64,000 nucleotides of DNA, from positions 434,001-498,000 of the forward strand of contig CAWIYY010000012.1 in NCBI GenBank assembly GCA_963840435.1. Reading direction: 5' to 3'. The notes under the pieces were generated by a model, which made no database searches, was not told the origin of the DNA, and saw nothing but the letters and a program-made list of their open reading frames with translations. Shown piece after piece: positions 24,122-32,467 of this stretch. This stretch comes from Bog-473 sp963840435 (GTDB taxonomy: Bacteria > Actinomycetota > Acidimicrobiia > Acidimicrobiales > RAAP-2). Each line of letters begins with the position of its first letter. The stretch's first letter is position 1. The position numbers and the translations under genes were made by a program.

Positions 24122-24262
24122 ATGCCCAAGAGCGGTGCCCGCAAGGTCGTCAAGCCGGTGGCCGCGACCGCCGTCACGCTGGGGACGATCGCCAGTATCT
24201 GGTGGTTTGCCCTCAAGCCGCGCCGCAGCGCGAAGAAGCAGGCCGCCAACTCCGAGAAGTAG
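24122..24262 (+). CDS. Small basic single-pass membrane protein, hypothetical
   Basis: 46-codon ORF of unknown family. The product has a basic N-terminus (MPKSGARKVVKP), one hydrophobic stretch (about residues 12-32, VAATAVTLGTIASIWWFALK) and a highly charged tail. Support for reality: TAAGGT at 24108-24113 is 8 nt before the ATG, the same leaderless layout used by neighbouring genes, and the interval is otherwise empty. No homologue is recognised, so this remains tentative. Confidence 0.5.
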   Translation: MPKSGARKVVKPVAATAVTLGTIASIWWFALKPRRSAKKQAANSEK

Positions 24263-24271
24263 GAGCGCCCC

Positions 24272-25162
24272 TCAGCTCACGGCGGGCAGCCCGGCCACCA
24301 GGGCCGGCAGGCACTCGCTGATGGAGGCGGTGAGCACGACGTCGGCCAGGGTGTCCATCTCGGTGGGTGCACCGTTGACGATGACGAGCACGGCGCCGTG
24401 GCGCACCGCCAGGGGCACCATGCCGGCGGCCGGGAACACCGAGAGGGTCGATCCGACGGCGAGCAGCAGGTCGCAGGCGGTGGCCGCCTGCTCGGCCCGG
24501 AAGAGGTCCTCGGGTACCAGGCTCTGGCCGAAGCTGATGGTGGCGGATTTCAGGATGCCGCCGCACGCGAGACACGGCGGGTCCTCCTCGCCGGCCCGCA
24601 CCCGCTCGTGCACCAGCTCCGCCGGCTGGCGGTTGCCGCACGCCATGCAGACCACGTCGAGCGAGGTCCCGTGGATCTCCACCAGGCGGGCCGGGTCGGT
24701 GCCGGCCCGGCGGTGCAGCCCGTCGATGTTCTGGGTCACCAGGGTGTCGAGTCGGCCGCTGCGCTCGAGGTCGACCAGGGCGCGGTGCCCGGCGTTGGGT
24801 TGGGCGTGCCACATAGGCGAGGTGAGCCGGTTCTGCCACGACCGCTTCCGCACCTCGGGGTCAGAGAGGTAGACGTCGAGCGTGGCCAGCTTCTCGGCCC
24901 CGGGGTTCTTGGTCCAGACCCCGTCGGGCCCCCGGAAGTCGGGGATGCCCGAGTCCGTCGAAATGCCGGCCCCGGTCAGCACCGCGACCCGCCGGGCCCG
25001 GCGCAGCAGGGCCCGGGCCTCGGTCAACCCGGGAGGCCCCGTCTCGGCAGGCCCAGTCTCAGCAGAACCTTCTCGGCAGGACCCGTCTCGGCTCCGCTCG
25101 ACGGCGCGCTGGTGGGCTCGGGATCCGACTCGACCATGGGGCGTCAATGCTGGCACGCACAC
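24272..25162 (-). CDS. Sirtuin NAD-dependent protein deacylase
   Basis: Sir2-family NAD-dependent lysine deacylase. Diagnostic motifs: VLTGAGISTDSGIPDFRG, LVTQNIDGLH, catalytic HG in VEIHGTS, and the zinc cysteines CMAC and CLAC. In actinobacteria such enzymes regulate acyl-CoA synthetases, and an AMP-ligase gene is divergently adjacent, which is suggestive. The frame extends to GTG 25162 (296 aa), but the first 45 residues are low-complexity with a short repeat (AETGP). TTG 25027 would give 251 aa, normal for bacterial sirtuins, and is a credible real start. Confidence 0.9.
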   Translation of the reverse strand: MCVPALTPHGRVGSRAHQRAVERSRDGSCREGSAETGPAETGPPGLTEARALLRRARRVAVLTGAGISTDSGIPDFRGPDGVWTKNPGAEKLATLDVYLSDPEVRKRSWQNRLTSPMWHAQPNAGHRALVDLERSGRLDTLVTQNIDGLHRRAGTDPARLVEIHGTSLDVVCMACGNRQPAELVHERVRAGEEDPPCLACGGILKSATISFGQSLVPEDLFRAEQAATACDLLLAVGSTLSVFPAAGMVPLAVRHGAVLVIVNGAPTEMDTLADVVLTASISECLPALVAGLPAVS

Positions 25163-25194
25163 TGCCCGGCCGGCAGCGGGCCTAATGTGCCGCC

Positions 25195-26586
25195 GTGCCC
25201 GCGGGTGGTATCCCCGGCGTCGAGATCCTCGATGCGGCTGACGCCGAGGCCCGCCAGCGCCGCGCCGCCGGCGCGCTCCTCGCCCGGGGCTGCACCCGGG
25301 GGGACCGGGTGGCCTTCGCCCTCGGCTCGTCGGCCGACCTGATCTGCGCCGTCCTCGGCGCTGCCCGGGTCGGGCTGATCCCGGTGCTGCTGAACGCCAC
25401 GTTGACCGAGGCCGAACGCGAGCTCCTGGCCGCCGACGCCGACCCGCTCCTGCGCGTCTTCGACCGGGCCGCGCTGGCCGCCCTGTCCGACGGTCCGCCG
25501 GCGGAGCTCGCCCCCTACCCGCTGACCCGGCCCATGCACTACACCTCGGGCACCACCGGCCGACCCAAAGGGGTGACCACGGGCCTGTGGGACGAGGCGA
25601 CCGCCCGGGCCGTGTTCGAGGACGAGGCCTCGGTGTGGCACTTCGACCGAGCCGACCTCCATCTCGTCTGCTCGCCGATGTACCACACGGTCTCCATCCG
25701 CTTTTCGGCCGGGACGCTGCTCTCGGGCGGGTCGCTGGCCATCCTGAACCGCTTCGACGCGGCCACCGCTCTGTGGGCGCTGCGCCGGCACCGCCCGACC
25801 ACCGCCTTCCTGGTGCCGACCCACCTCCAACGCATCCTCCAGCTCGACGCGCTCGGGCCCGACGAACGCTTCGACTCCCTGCGCCTCCTCGTCCACGCCG
25901 GCGCGCCCTGCCCCGAGTCGGTCAAGCGGGCCACCATGGCCCGGGCCCGCCCCGGCGCGGTCTGGGAGTTCTACGGGTCGACGGAGGCCCAGTTCACCGT
26001 GTGCCCACCCGACGAGTGGCTCGAGCGCCCCGGGACGGTGGGCCGGGCCCGCCGCGGCCGCCGTCTCTCGATCGCGCCGCTCGAGCAGACCGGCGAGGCC
26101 GACCCGAGCGGCGCCGGCACCATCTGGTGCACCATGCCCGAGTTCGCCCGCTTCGCCTACTGGCACAACGACGAGGCCACGGCGCAGGCCTGGCGGGGCG
26201 ACGCCTGCACCATCGGGGACCTGGGCACGCTGAGTGAGGACGGCTACCTCTACCTGACCGGCCGGCGCCACGACCTCATCATCAGCGGTGGGGTCAACGT
26301 GTACCCGGCCGAGGTGGAGAACGTCCTGGCCGCCGCCGAAGGCGTGGCCGAGGTGGCGGTGTTCGGCCTGCCCGACGAGGAGTGGGGCCAGCGCGTCTGC
26401 GCGGCGTACGTGGCCGAGGGGCCAGGAGCCGAAGGGGCCCTGCGGGCGGCCGCGTCGTCCGGCCTCGCCCCGTACAAGCGGCCCAAGACCTACGTCGCCG
26501 CCCCGGACCTGCCCCACACCGCGACGGGCAAGCTCATGCGCCGGGCCGTGCCCGAGCACCTGGGGCTGGTGACGAAACCGGCGTGA
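25195..26586 (+). CDS. AMP-binding acyl-CoA synthetase/ligase
   Basis: Adenylate-forming enzyme, 463 aa. The nucleotide loop is MHYTSGTTGRPKGVTTG, followed by EFYGSTEAQ, GDACTIGDLGTLSEDGYLYLTGR and ISGGVNVYPAEVE, ending with a C-terminal TATGKLMRR lysine motif. It is shorter than typical 500-550-aa members, the N-terminal subdomain being abbreviated. The acid substrate is unknown. GTG 25195 lies 6 nt after TAATGT (25183-25188). Possibly regulated by acylation via the adjacent sirtuin (inference). Confidence 0.88.
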   Translation: MPAGGIPGVEILDAADAEARQRRAAGALLARGCTRGDRVAFALGSSADLICAVLGAARVGLIPVLLNATLTEAERELLAADADPLLRVFDRAALAALSDGPPAELAPYPLTRPMHYTSGTTGRPKGVTTGLWDEATARAVFEDEASVWHFDRADLHLVCSPMYHTVSIRFSAGTLLSGGSLAILNRFDAATALWALRRHRPTTAFLVPTHLQRILQLDALGPDERFDSLRLLVHAGAPCPESVKRATMARARPGAVWEFYGSTEAQFTVCPPDEWLERPGTVGRARRGRRLSIAPLEQTGEADPSGAGTIWCTMPEFARFAYWHNDEATAQAWRGDACTIGDLGTLSEDGYLYLTGRRHDLIISGGVNVYPAEVENVLAAAEGVAEVAVFGLPDEEWGQRVCAAYVAEGPGAEGALRAAASSGLAPYKRPKTYVAAPDLPHTATGKLMRRAVPEHLGLVTKPA

Positions 26587-26662
26587 CAACGGTGGTGGTG
26601 GCGGCGCCGGACTGTGTGCCGCAGCTGTAGGAAATCGGTGCCCGTGGGGGTAGCTTCGTTTC

Positions 26663-28027
26663 ATGCCCTTCGCCACCATCAACCCCGCCACCGGCAAGAC
26701 GGAGAAGGAATTCCCCTCGCTCACGCCCAGCGAGCTCGACGCGCTGGTCCAGCGCGCCGTCGACGCCTTCGGTCACTACCGGACCACCACCTACGCGGAG
26801 CGGTCCCGCCACCTGCTCACCGCGGCCGAGCTCCTCGAGGGGGAGGTGCCCGAGGTGGCCCGCATCCTGACCACCGAGATGGGCAAGACCTTCGCCGCGG
26901 CCAAGGCCGAGGTGTCCAAGTGCGCCATGGGCCTGCGCTGGTTCGCCGACAACGGCGAGCGCCTGCTGGCCGACGAGCCCATCACGACGACGGCGTCGAA
27001 CTCGTACGTGCACTACCAGCCCCTCGGCCCCGTGCTCGCCGTCATGCCGTGGAACTTCCCGTTCTGGCAGGTGATCCGCTTCGCCGCCCCCGCCCTCATG
27101 GTGGGCAACGTCGGCCTGCTCAAGCACGCCTCGAACGTGCCCCAGACGGCGCTGGCCCTCGAGGACCTGTTCCGCCGGGCCGGCCTGCCCGACGGTGTCT
27201 TCACCAACCTCTTCCTCGACTCCAAGGACGTGGCCGCGCTCATCGACGACCCGCGCATCGCTGCCGTCACGCTCACCGGGAGCGAGCGCGCCGGCATGTC
27301 GGTGGCCGCCGCGGCGGGGCACGCGCTGAAGAAGAGCGTGCTCGAGCTCGGCGGCTCGGACCCCTACGTGGTGCTGCCCTCGGCCGACCTCGAGGCGTGC
27401 GTGCGCACCGCGGTGACCTCCCGGGTGCAGAACAACGGCCAGTCCTGCATTGCGGCCAAGCGCTTCATCGTGGTCGACGAGGTGCACGACGCGTTCCTCG
27501 AGCGCTTCACCGCGGCCATGGACGCGCTCGTCGTCGGTGACCCCTTCGATCCCGCCACCGACGTGGGTCCCATCGTGACCGAGACGCAGCGCAACGAGCT
27601 GGCCGACCAGGTGGAAGCGGCGCGCCGCCAGGGGGCCACGGTCCACCCCGGACCGAAGCTGCCCTCGGGTGACGGCTGGTGGTTCGCGCCCACCGTGCTG
27701 TCGGGCATCACGACGGACATGCCGGTGTCCCAGGTGGAGGTCTTCGGGCCCGTGGCCATGGTGCTGCGCGTGCCCGACCTCGACGCCGCGCTGACGGCGG
27801 CGAACGCCACCACGTTCGGGCTCGGTTCGAGCGTATGGACCAACGACGAGGAGGAGCGGCGGCGGTGCATCGAGGGGATCGAGGCCGGAGCCGTGTTCGT
27901 GAACGCCATGGTCGCCTCCATGCCCGAGCTGCCCTTCGGCGGCATCAAGCGCTCGGGCTTCGGCCGCGAGCTCTCCGAGGTCGGCCTCAAGGAGTTCGCC
28001 AACGTCAAGACGGTCTACATCGCCTAG
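26663..28027 (+). CDS. Aldehyde dehydrogenase, GabD1-like succinate-semialdehyde dehydrogenase
   Basis: NAD(P)-dependent aldehyde dehydrogenase, 454 aa, colinear from start to end with mycobacterial GabD1 as I remember it (opening ATINPATGKT, then MGKTFAAAKAEVSKCAMGL). Catalytic Glu228 is in VLELGGSDPY and the nucleophile Cys262 in NNGQSCIAAKRF. It probably oxidises succinate semialdehyde to succinate, the last step of GABA use, which fits the glutamyl-amine ligase/hydrolase pair 3 kb upstream; no GABA transaminase is in the window. TAGCTT (26651-26656) is 6 nt before the ATG. Confidence 0.88.
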   Translation: MPFATINPATGKTEKEFPSLTPSELDALVQRAVDAFGHYRTTTYAERSRHLLTAAELLEGEVPEVARILTTEMGKTFAAAKAEVSKCAMGLRWFADNGERLLADEPITTTASNSYVHYQPLGPVLAVMPWNFPFWQVIRFAAPALMVGNVGLLKHASNVPQTALALEDLFRRAGLPDGVFTNLFLDSKDVAALIDDPRIAAVTLTGSERAGMSVAAAAGHALKKSVLELGGSDPYVVLPSADLEACVRTAVTSRVQNNGQSCIAAKRFIVVDEVHDAFLERFTAAMDALVVGDPFDPATDVGPIVTETQRNELADQVEAARRQGATVHPGPKLPSGDGWWFAPTVLSGITTDMPVSQVEVFGPVAMVLRVPDLDAALTAANATTFGLGSSVWTNDEEERRRCIEGIEAGAVFVNAMVASMPELPFGGIKRSGFGRELSEVGLKEFANVKTVYIA

Positions 28028-28040
28028 ACCTGCAGTCATC

Positions 28041-29204
28041 ATGAGCGACCCGCTCACCTATCTCGACTACGCCGCCACCGCCCCGCTCCGGCCCGAGGTG
28101 GCCGAGGCCATGGCTGCCGTGCTGGCCGAGCCGCTCGGCAACCCGACGGGGAGCCATCCGGCCGCCCAGCGGGCCCGCCGCCTGCTCGAGGAGGCGCGGG
28201 ACGAGGTCGCCGACTTCCTCGGCCGCCCGGCCGGAGAGATCGTGTTCACCTCGGGGGGTACCGAGTCGGCCAACCTGGCCGTGCTCGGCCCGGTCGAGGC
28301 GGCCCGGCGTGCCGGCGAGGAGTCGGTCGTCCTTTCTTCTGCCGTCGAGCATCCGGCGGTACGCGAGGCGTGCCGCGCCGCGGCCGCGCTCGGCGCGGAC
28401 GTCCGCGAGCTCCCGGTCGACCGGGCCGGTCTGGTCGACCTCGACGCCCTGGCCCGCGCCCTCTCGTCGCGCATCACGCTGGTGGCCGTCATGGCGGCCA
28501 ACAACGAGACCGGTGTGGTGCAACCGGTGCGCGCCGTGGCCGACGCGGTGCAGCAGCGCTCCCCCCGCGCCGTTGTCTTCGCCGACGCCGTCCAAGCTGC
28601 GCCATTTCTCGACCTGCGCGAGCTGTGTGCCGGGGTGGACCTGGTGTCGGTCAGCGCGCACAAGGTCGGCGGTCCGGTCGGGATGGGCGCGCTCGCCGTC
28701 GGGCCCCGGGTGTCCCTGGTGGCCCGCCAGCACGGGGGCGGGCAGGAGCGCGAGCGACGCAGCGGCACGCAGGACGTCGTCGGCGCGGTCGGCCTGGCCA
28801 CCGCCCTGCGGCTGGCGGCGGCCGAGCGCGACACGGTGCGGGCGCTGGCCGAGCGGCGCGACCGGCTGGCCGGCGGACTGCTCGACGCCCTCCCCGAGGC
28901 GCGACGCACGGTCCCGGCCGGGGTCGACGTGCTCCCGGGGCACCTCCATCTCTGCCTCGAGGGCGTGGAGCGCGAGGAGCTCCTCGTGGCCCTCGGTGCG
29001 CAGGGTCTGTGCGTCTCGGGGGGTTCGTCGTGCGCCAGCGGCGCGCTCGAGCCGAGCCCGGTGCTGGCCGCCATGGGGGTGCCGGCCAACCTGGCCGAGG
29101 GCGCCATCCGCTTCTCCCTCGGGGCGCGGACCACCGACGAAGACGTCGAGCGCGCCCTGCAGATCGTGCCGGCGGCGGTCGCCTCGCTGCGCGTGCAGGC
29201 CTGA
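28041..29204 (+). CDS. Cysteine desulfurase (IscS/NifS family)
   Basis: PLP enzyme that removes sulfur from cysteine as a persulfide for tRNA thiolation and Fe-S assembly. PLP lysine is Lys208 in SAHKVGGP, the cofactor-stacking histidine His104 in VEHPAV, and the persulfide cysteine Cys331 in GSSCASGALEPS. At 387 aa it is of normal length. mnmA follows 22 nt later, so the pair supplies sulfur for 2-thiouridine in tRNA, as in the iscS-trmU arrangement of mycobacteria. Confidence 0.95.
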   Translation: MSDPLTYLDYAATAPLRPEVAEAMAAVLAEPLGNPTGSHPAAQRARRLLEEARDEVADFLGRPAGEIVFTSGGTESANLAVLGPVEAARRAGEESVVLSSAVEHPAVREACRAAAALGADVRELPVDRAGLVDLDALARALSSRITLVAVMAANNETGVVQPVRAVADAVQQRSPRAVVFADAVQAAPFLDLRELCAGVDLVSVSAHKVGGPVGMGALAVGPRVSLVARQHGGGQERERRSGTQDVVGAVGLATALRLAAAERDTVRALAERRDRLAGGLLDALPEARRTVPAGVDVLPGHLHLCLEGVEREELLVALGAQGLCVSGGSSCASGALEPSPVLAAMGVPANLAEGAIRFSLGARTTDEDVERALQIVPAAVASLRVQA

Positions 29205-29226
29205 CCACGGGTGGCACACTGGGGTC

Positions 29227-30279
29227 GTGCGAGTGCTTGTGGCCATGTCGGGGGGTGTCGATTCTTCGGTCGCGGCTGCCTTGCTGGTCGAGCGGGGTCA
29301 TGACGTCGTCGGCGCCACCCTCAAACTCTGGGGCGGCCCATCCGATTCGGGGTGCTGCTCCGTGGCCGACGTGGAGGATGCCCGCCGGGTGGCCCAGCAG
29401 CTCGGGATCGAACACCACGTCTTCAACCTGACCGAGGAGTTCGACCGAGCGGTGGTGGCGCCCTACGTGGACGAGCACGCGCACGGTCGCACGCCGAACC
29501 CGTGCATCGAGTGCAACCGGACCATGAAGTTCGATCGGCTGCTGGCCCGCTCCGAACGGCTCGGTTTCGACCTGTTGGCCACCGGGCACCACGCCCGGGT
29601 GACCGGCGAGGGAGTGCGACGACTGCGCCGCGGTGCCGACGCCGCCAAGGACCAGTCCTACGTCCTCTCCATGCTGGGCCAGGAGGCCTTGGCCCGGGTG
29701 GTGTTCCCGGTGGGGGATCTGACCAAGGACGCGGTGCGGGCCGAGGCCCGGCGACTCGGCCTGCGCACAGCGGGCAAACCGGACAGCCAGGACGTCTGCT
29801 TCATCGGCAGCACCGAGGGCCGAGCCGGGTTCCTGGCCGAACGGCTGACGCTGCATGAAGCGGACGTCGTCGACGACCAGGGGCGGCCGGCGGGGTCGGT
29901 CGACGCCGTCGAGCTCGTGACGGTCGGGCAGCGGCGCGGGATGGGCCACGGCCACGACGGGACGCGTCGCTACGTCACCTCGGTCGACGTGGCGGCGCGC
30001 CGGGTCACCGTGGGCAGCGCGGCACAGGTGCTGCGCTCGTCGGTGCTGCTGCGCGAGCACTCCTTGACCTGGGTGGACCAGCCCCTGCCGGCCGGCGCGC
30101 CCGCCGTGGCCCAAGTGAGCGCGCACGGCCGACCGGTGCCCTGCACCGTGGCACGCGAGGGCGCCGGCGCCGCCGTCCATTTCGATTCGCCACAGCGGGC
30201 GGTGGCGCCCGGTCAGACGGTGGCCCTCTACGACGCCAGCGAGCCCGACGCCGTGATCGGCGCGGGCATCGCGGCCTGA
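29227..30279 (+). CDS. mnmA: tRNA-specific 2-thiouridylase
   Basis: ATP-dependent thiolase that makes 2-thiouridine at position 34 of tRNA-Lys, -Glu and -Gln. PP-loop SGGVDSS (residues 8-14), catalytic Cys93 in GRTPNPCIEC and the second cysteine Cys191 in DSQDVCFIG are present, followed by the C-terminal beta-barrel (VTVGQRRGMGHG). I place the start at GTG 29227 (350 aa), since the family begins with VLVAMSGG; the open frame continues upstream inside the desulfurase gene. CACACT (29215-29220) lies 6 nt before the start. ligA begins 2 nt after its stop. Confidence 0.96.
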   Translation: MRVLVAMSGGVDSSVAAALLVERGHDVVGATLKLWGGPSDSGCCSVADVEDARRVAQQLGIEHHVFNLTEEFDRAVVAPYVDEHAHGRTPNPCIECNRTMKFDRLLARSERLGFDLLATGHHARVTGEGVRRLRRGADAAKDQSYVLSMLGQEALARVVFPVGDLTKDAVRAEARRLGLRTAGKPDSQDVCFIGSTEGRAGFLAERLTLHEADVVDDQGRPAGSVDAVELVTVGQRRGMGHGHDGTRRYVTSVDVAARRVTVGSAAQVLRSSVLLREHSLTWVDQPLPAGAPAVAQVSAHGRPVPCTVAREGAGAAVHFDSPQRAVAPGQTVALYDASEPDAVIGAGIAA

Positions 30280-30281
30280 CC

Positions 30282-32399
30282 GTGGCCAAGGCGGACGGCA
30301 ACGCCGTGCCGGCTGCTGCAGCCGGCCGGGCCGAGGAGCTGCGGGCGCAGATTCTGCACAACAACGAGCTGTACCACGTGCTCGACTCGCCCGAGATTCC
30401 CGACGCCGAGTACGACCTGCTGGTGTCGGAGCTGCGCCAGCTCGAGACGGACTATCCCGAGCTGGCCACACCCGACTCGCCGACGCAGACGGTCGGGGCC
30501 GCACCCTCGGGCCTCTTCGCGGAAGTACGGCACCGGGTCCCGATGATGAGTCTCGACAACGCGTTCGACGAGGCGGAGCTCATGGCGTGGTCCGAGCGCT
30601 TGCGCCGGCAGGCCCCGGATCTCGACCTGGCGACCTTGGCCTTCTCGAGCGAACCGAAGGTGGACGGCGTGGCGATGTCGCTGACGTACGAGCGCGGCCG
30701 GCTGGTGCAGGCGGCGACGCGGGGCGACGGCGTCACCGGCGAGGACGTCACCGCCAACGTCCGCACGGTGAAGGACGTGCCGGCGGCGCTGGCCAAGGCC
30801 GGTGGCCCCTACCCCGAGGTGCTCGAGGTGCGCGGCGAGATCTACATGCCGGTGGCGGAGTTCGAGGCGATGAACAAGCGGCAGGCCGAGCTGGGGGAGC
30901 GGCTCTTCGTCAACCCGCGCAACTCGGCCGCCGGTGCGCTGCGCCAGAAGGATCCGCGGGTCACCGCGCAGCGCCCGCTGCACTTCTGGGCCTACCAGGC
31001 GGGCACGGTGGAGGGCGCGCCGGCCAAGGCCCACTGGCCGGCCGCGACCCAGACCGCGACCCTGGCCCAGCTGAAGAAGGCCGGCTTCCCGGTCAGCCCC
31101 GACGCCCGCCAGGTCACCGGCATGGCGGCGGTGGTGGTCCGGAGCGAGGAGCTGGCCGCAGAGCGCCACGACCTGGCCTACGAGATCGACGGCGTGGTGA
31201 CCAAGGTCGACGAGCTGGCCCTGCATCAGGTCTTGGGGGCCACGTCGCGCGCGCCGCGCTGGGCCATCGCCTTCAAGTTCCCACCTGAGGAACGCACCAC
31301 GAGGCTGCTCGACATCATGGTCTCCATCGGCCGCACCGGCCGGGCCACCCCCTTCGCCCGCCTCGAGCCCGTCTTCGTCGGTGGCTCGACGGTCGGGGTG
31401 GCCACGCTGCACAACCAGGACCAGGTGGCGGCGAAGGACGTGCGGCCGGGCGATCTGGTGATCGTGCGCAAGGCGGGAGACGTCATCCCCGAGGTGGTGG
31501 GTCCGGTGCGCGAGGGACCCGGCGTGCCGGCCCGGCGCAAGCCGAAGTGGAAGTTCCCGACGAAGTGCCCGGCCTGTGGCGAGCCGCTCGTGCGACTGCC
31601 GGGCGAGAGCGACACGTACTGCACGAACATCGACTGTCCCGCGCAACGGGTCCAGCGCATCGCCCACTACGCGTCGCGTGGGGCAATGGACATCGAACAC
31701 CTCGGCGAGGAACGGGTGCTGCAACTCGTGGCGGCGGGGCTGGTCAACGACGCGGCGGACCTCTACCACCTGACGGTCGAGCAGCTGGTCGAGCTCGATC
31801 GCTTCGCTGCGGTGTCGGCCGGCAACCTGGTCGCCGCCATCGAGGCCTCGAAGAGGCAGCCGCTCAGCCGCCTGCTGGTGGCGCTGGGCATCCGTCACGT
31901 CGGGCCGACCGGAGCCCGGGCCGTCGCCCGCGCCTTCGGAACGCTCGAGGCCATCGAAGAGGCCACCGTCGAGCAACTGTCCGCAGTGGACGGCGTGGGC
32001 GGGGTCATCGCAGCCAGCCTGGCCGAGTTCCTCGGGGCCGAGACCAACGCGTCGGTGGTCAGCCGCCTCCGGGCAGCTGGGGTCAGCACGGAGGAGCCGG
32101 GGGCCGCCGGGGTGTCGGCCGGCGGGGAAGGGGCGGCGGCTGTGCTGCCCCAGACGCTGGCCGGCAAGACGGTGGTGGTGACCGGCGCCGTGCCGGGATA
32201 CACCCGCGAGGGCGCCGAAGAGGCCATCATGGCCCGCGGCGGGAAGTCACCCGGGAGCGTGTCCAAGAAGACGTATGTGCTCGTCGTCGGCGATGCGCCC
32301 GGCGCCAGCAAGACGAAGAAGGCGGAGGAGCTCGGCGTCCCGACGATGGACGCGCCGGGATTCGACGTCCTGTTGGAGACGGGCGAGCTCCCGGGGTGA
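30282..32399 (+). CDS. ligA: NAD-dependent DNA ligase
   Basis: Seals nicks in replication and repair using NAD. Order of domains: Ia (HNNELYHVLDSP), adenylation domain with Lys126 in SEPKVDGVAMSL, OB-fold (VSIGRTGRATPFARLEPV), zinc finger CPACGEPL..CTNIDCPA, helix-hairpin-helix region (LGIRHVGPTGARAVARAFG) and a C-terminal BRCT domain (LAGKTVVVTGAVPGYTREGAEEAI). 705 aa, the usual length. The GTG start is 2 nt after the mnmA stop, so the three genes form one operon. Confidence 0.97.
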   Translation: MAKADGNAVPAAAAGRAEELRAQILHNNELYHVLDSPEIPDAEYDLLVSELRQLETDYPELATPDSPTQTVGAAPSGLFAEVRHRVPMMSLDNAFDEAELMAWSERLRRQAPDLDLATLAFSSEPKVDGVAMSLTYERGRLVQAATRGDGVTGEDVTANVRTVKDVPAALAKAGGPYPEVLEVRGEIYMPVAEFEAMNKRQAELGERLFVNPRNSAAGALRQKDPRVTAQRPLHFWAYQAGTVEGAPAKAHWPAATQTATLAQLKKAGFPVSPDARQVTGMAAVVVRSEELAAERHDLAYEIDGVVTKVDELALHQVLGATSRAPRWAIAFKFPPEERTTRLLDIMVSIGRTGRATPFARLEPVFVGGSTVGVATLHNQDQVAAKDVRPGDLVIVRKAGDVIPEVVGPVREGPGVPARRKPKWKFPTKCPACGEPLVRLPGESDTYCTNIDCPAQRVQRIAHYASRGAMDIEHLGEERVLQLVAAGLVNDAADLYHLTVEQLVELDRFAAVSAGNLVAAIEASKRQPLSRLLVALGIRHVGPTGARAVARAFGTLEAIEEATVEQLSAVDGVGGVIAASLAEFLGAETNASVVSRLRAAGVSTEEPGAAGVSAGGEGAAAVLPQTLAGKTVVVTGAVPGYTREGAEEAIMARGGKSPGSVSKKTYVLVVGDAPGASKTKKAEELGVPTMDAPGFDVLLETGELPG

Positions 32400-32467
32400 G
32401 ATGACGGTGCAGGTGAGGAGGCGTCCACCGGCGATGCCTGCGGGATCGGTAGCGTAGGGCCTGCCCG

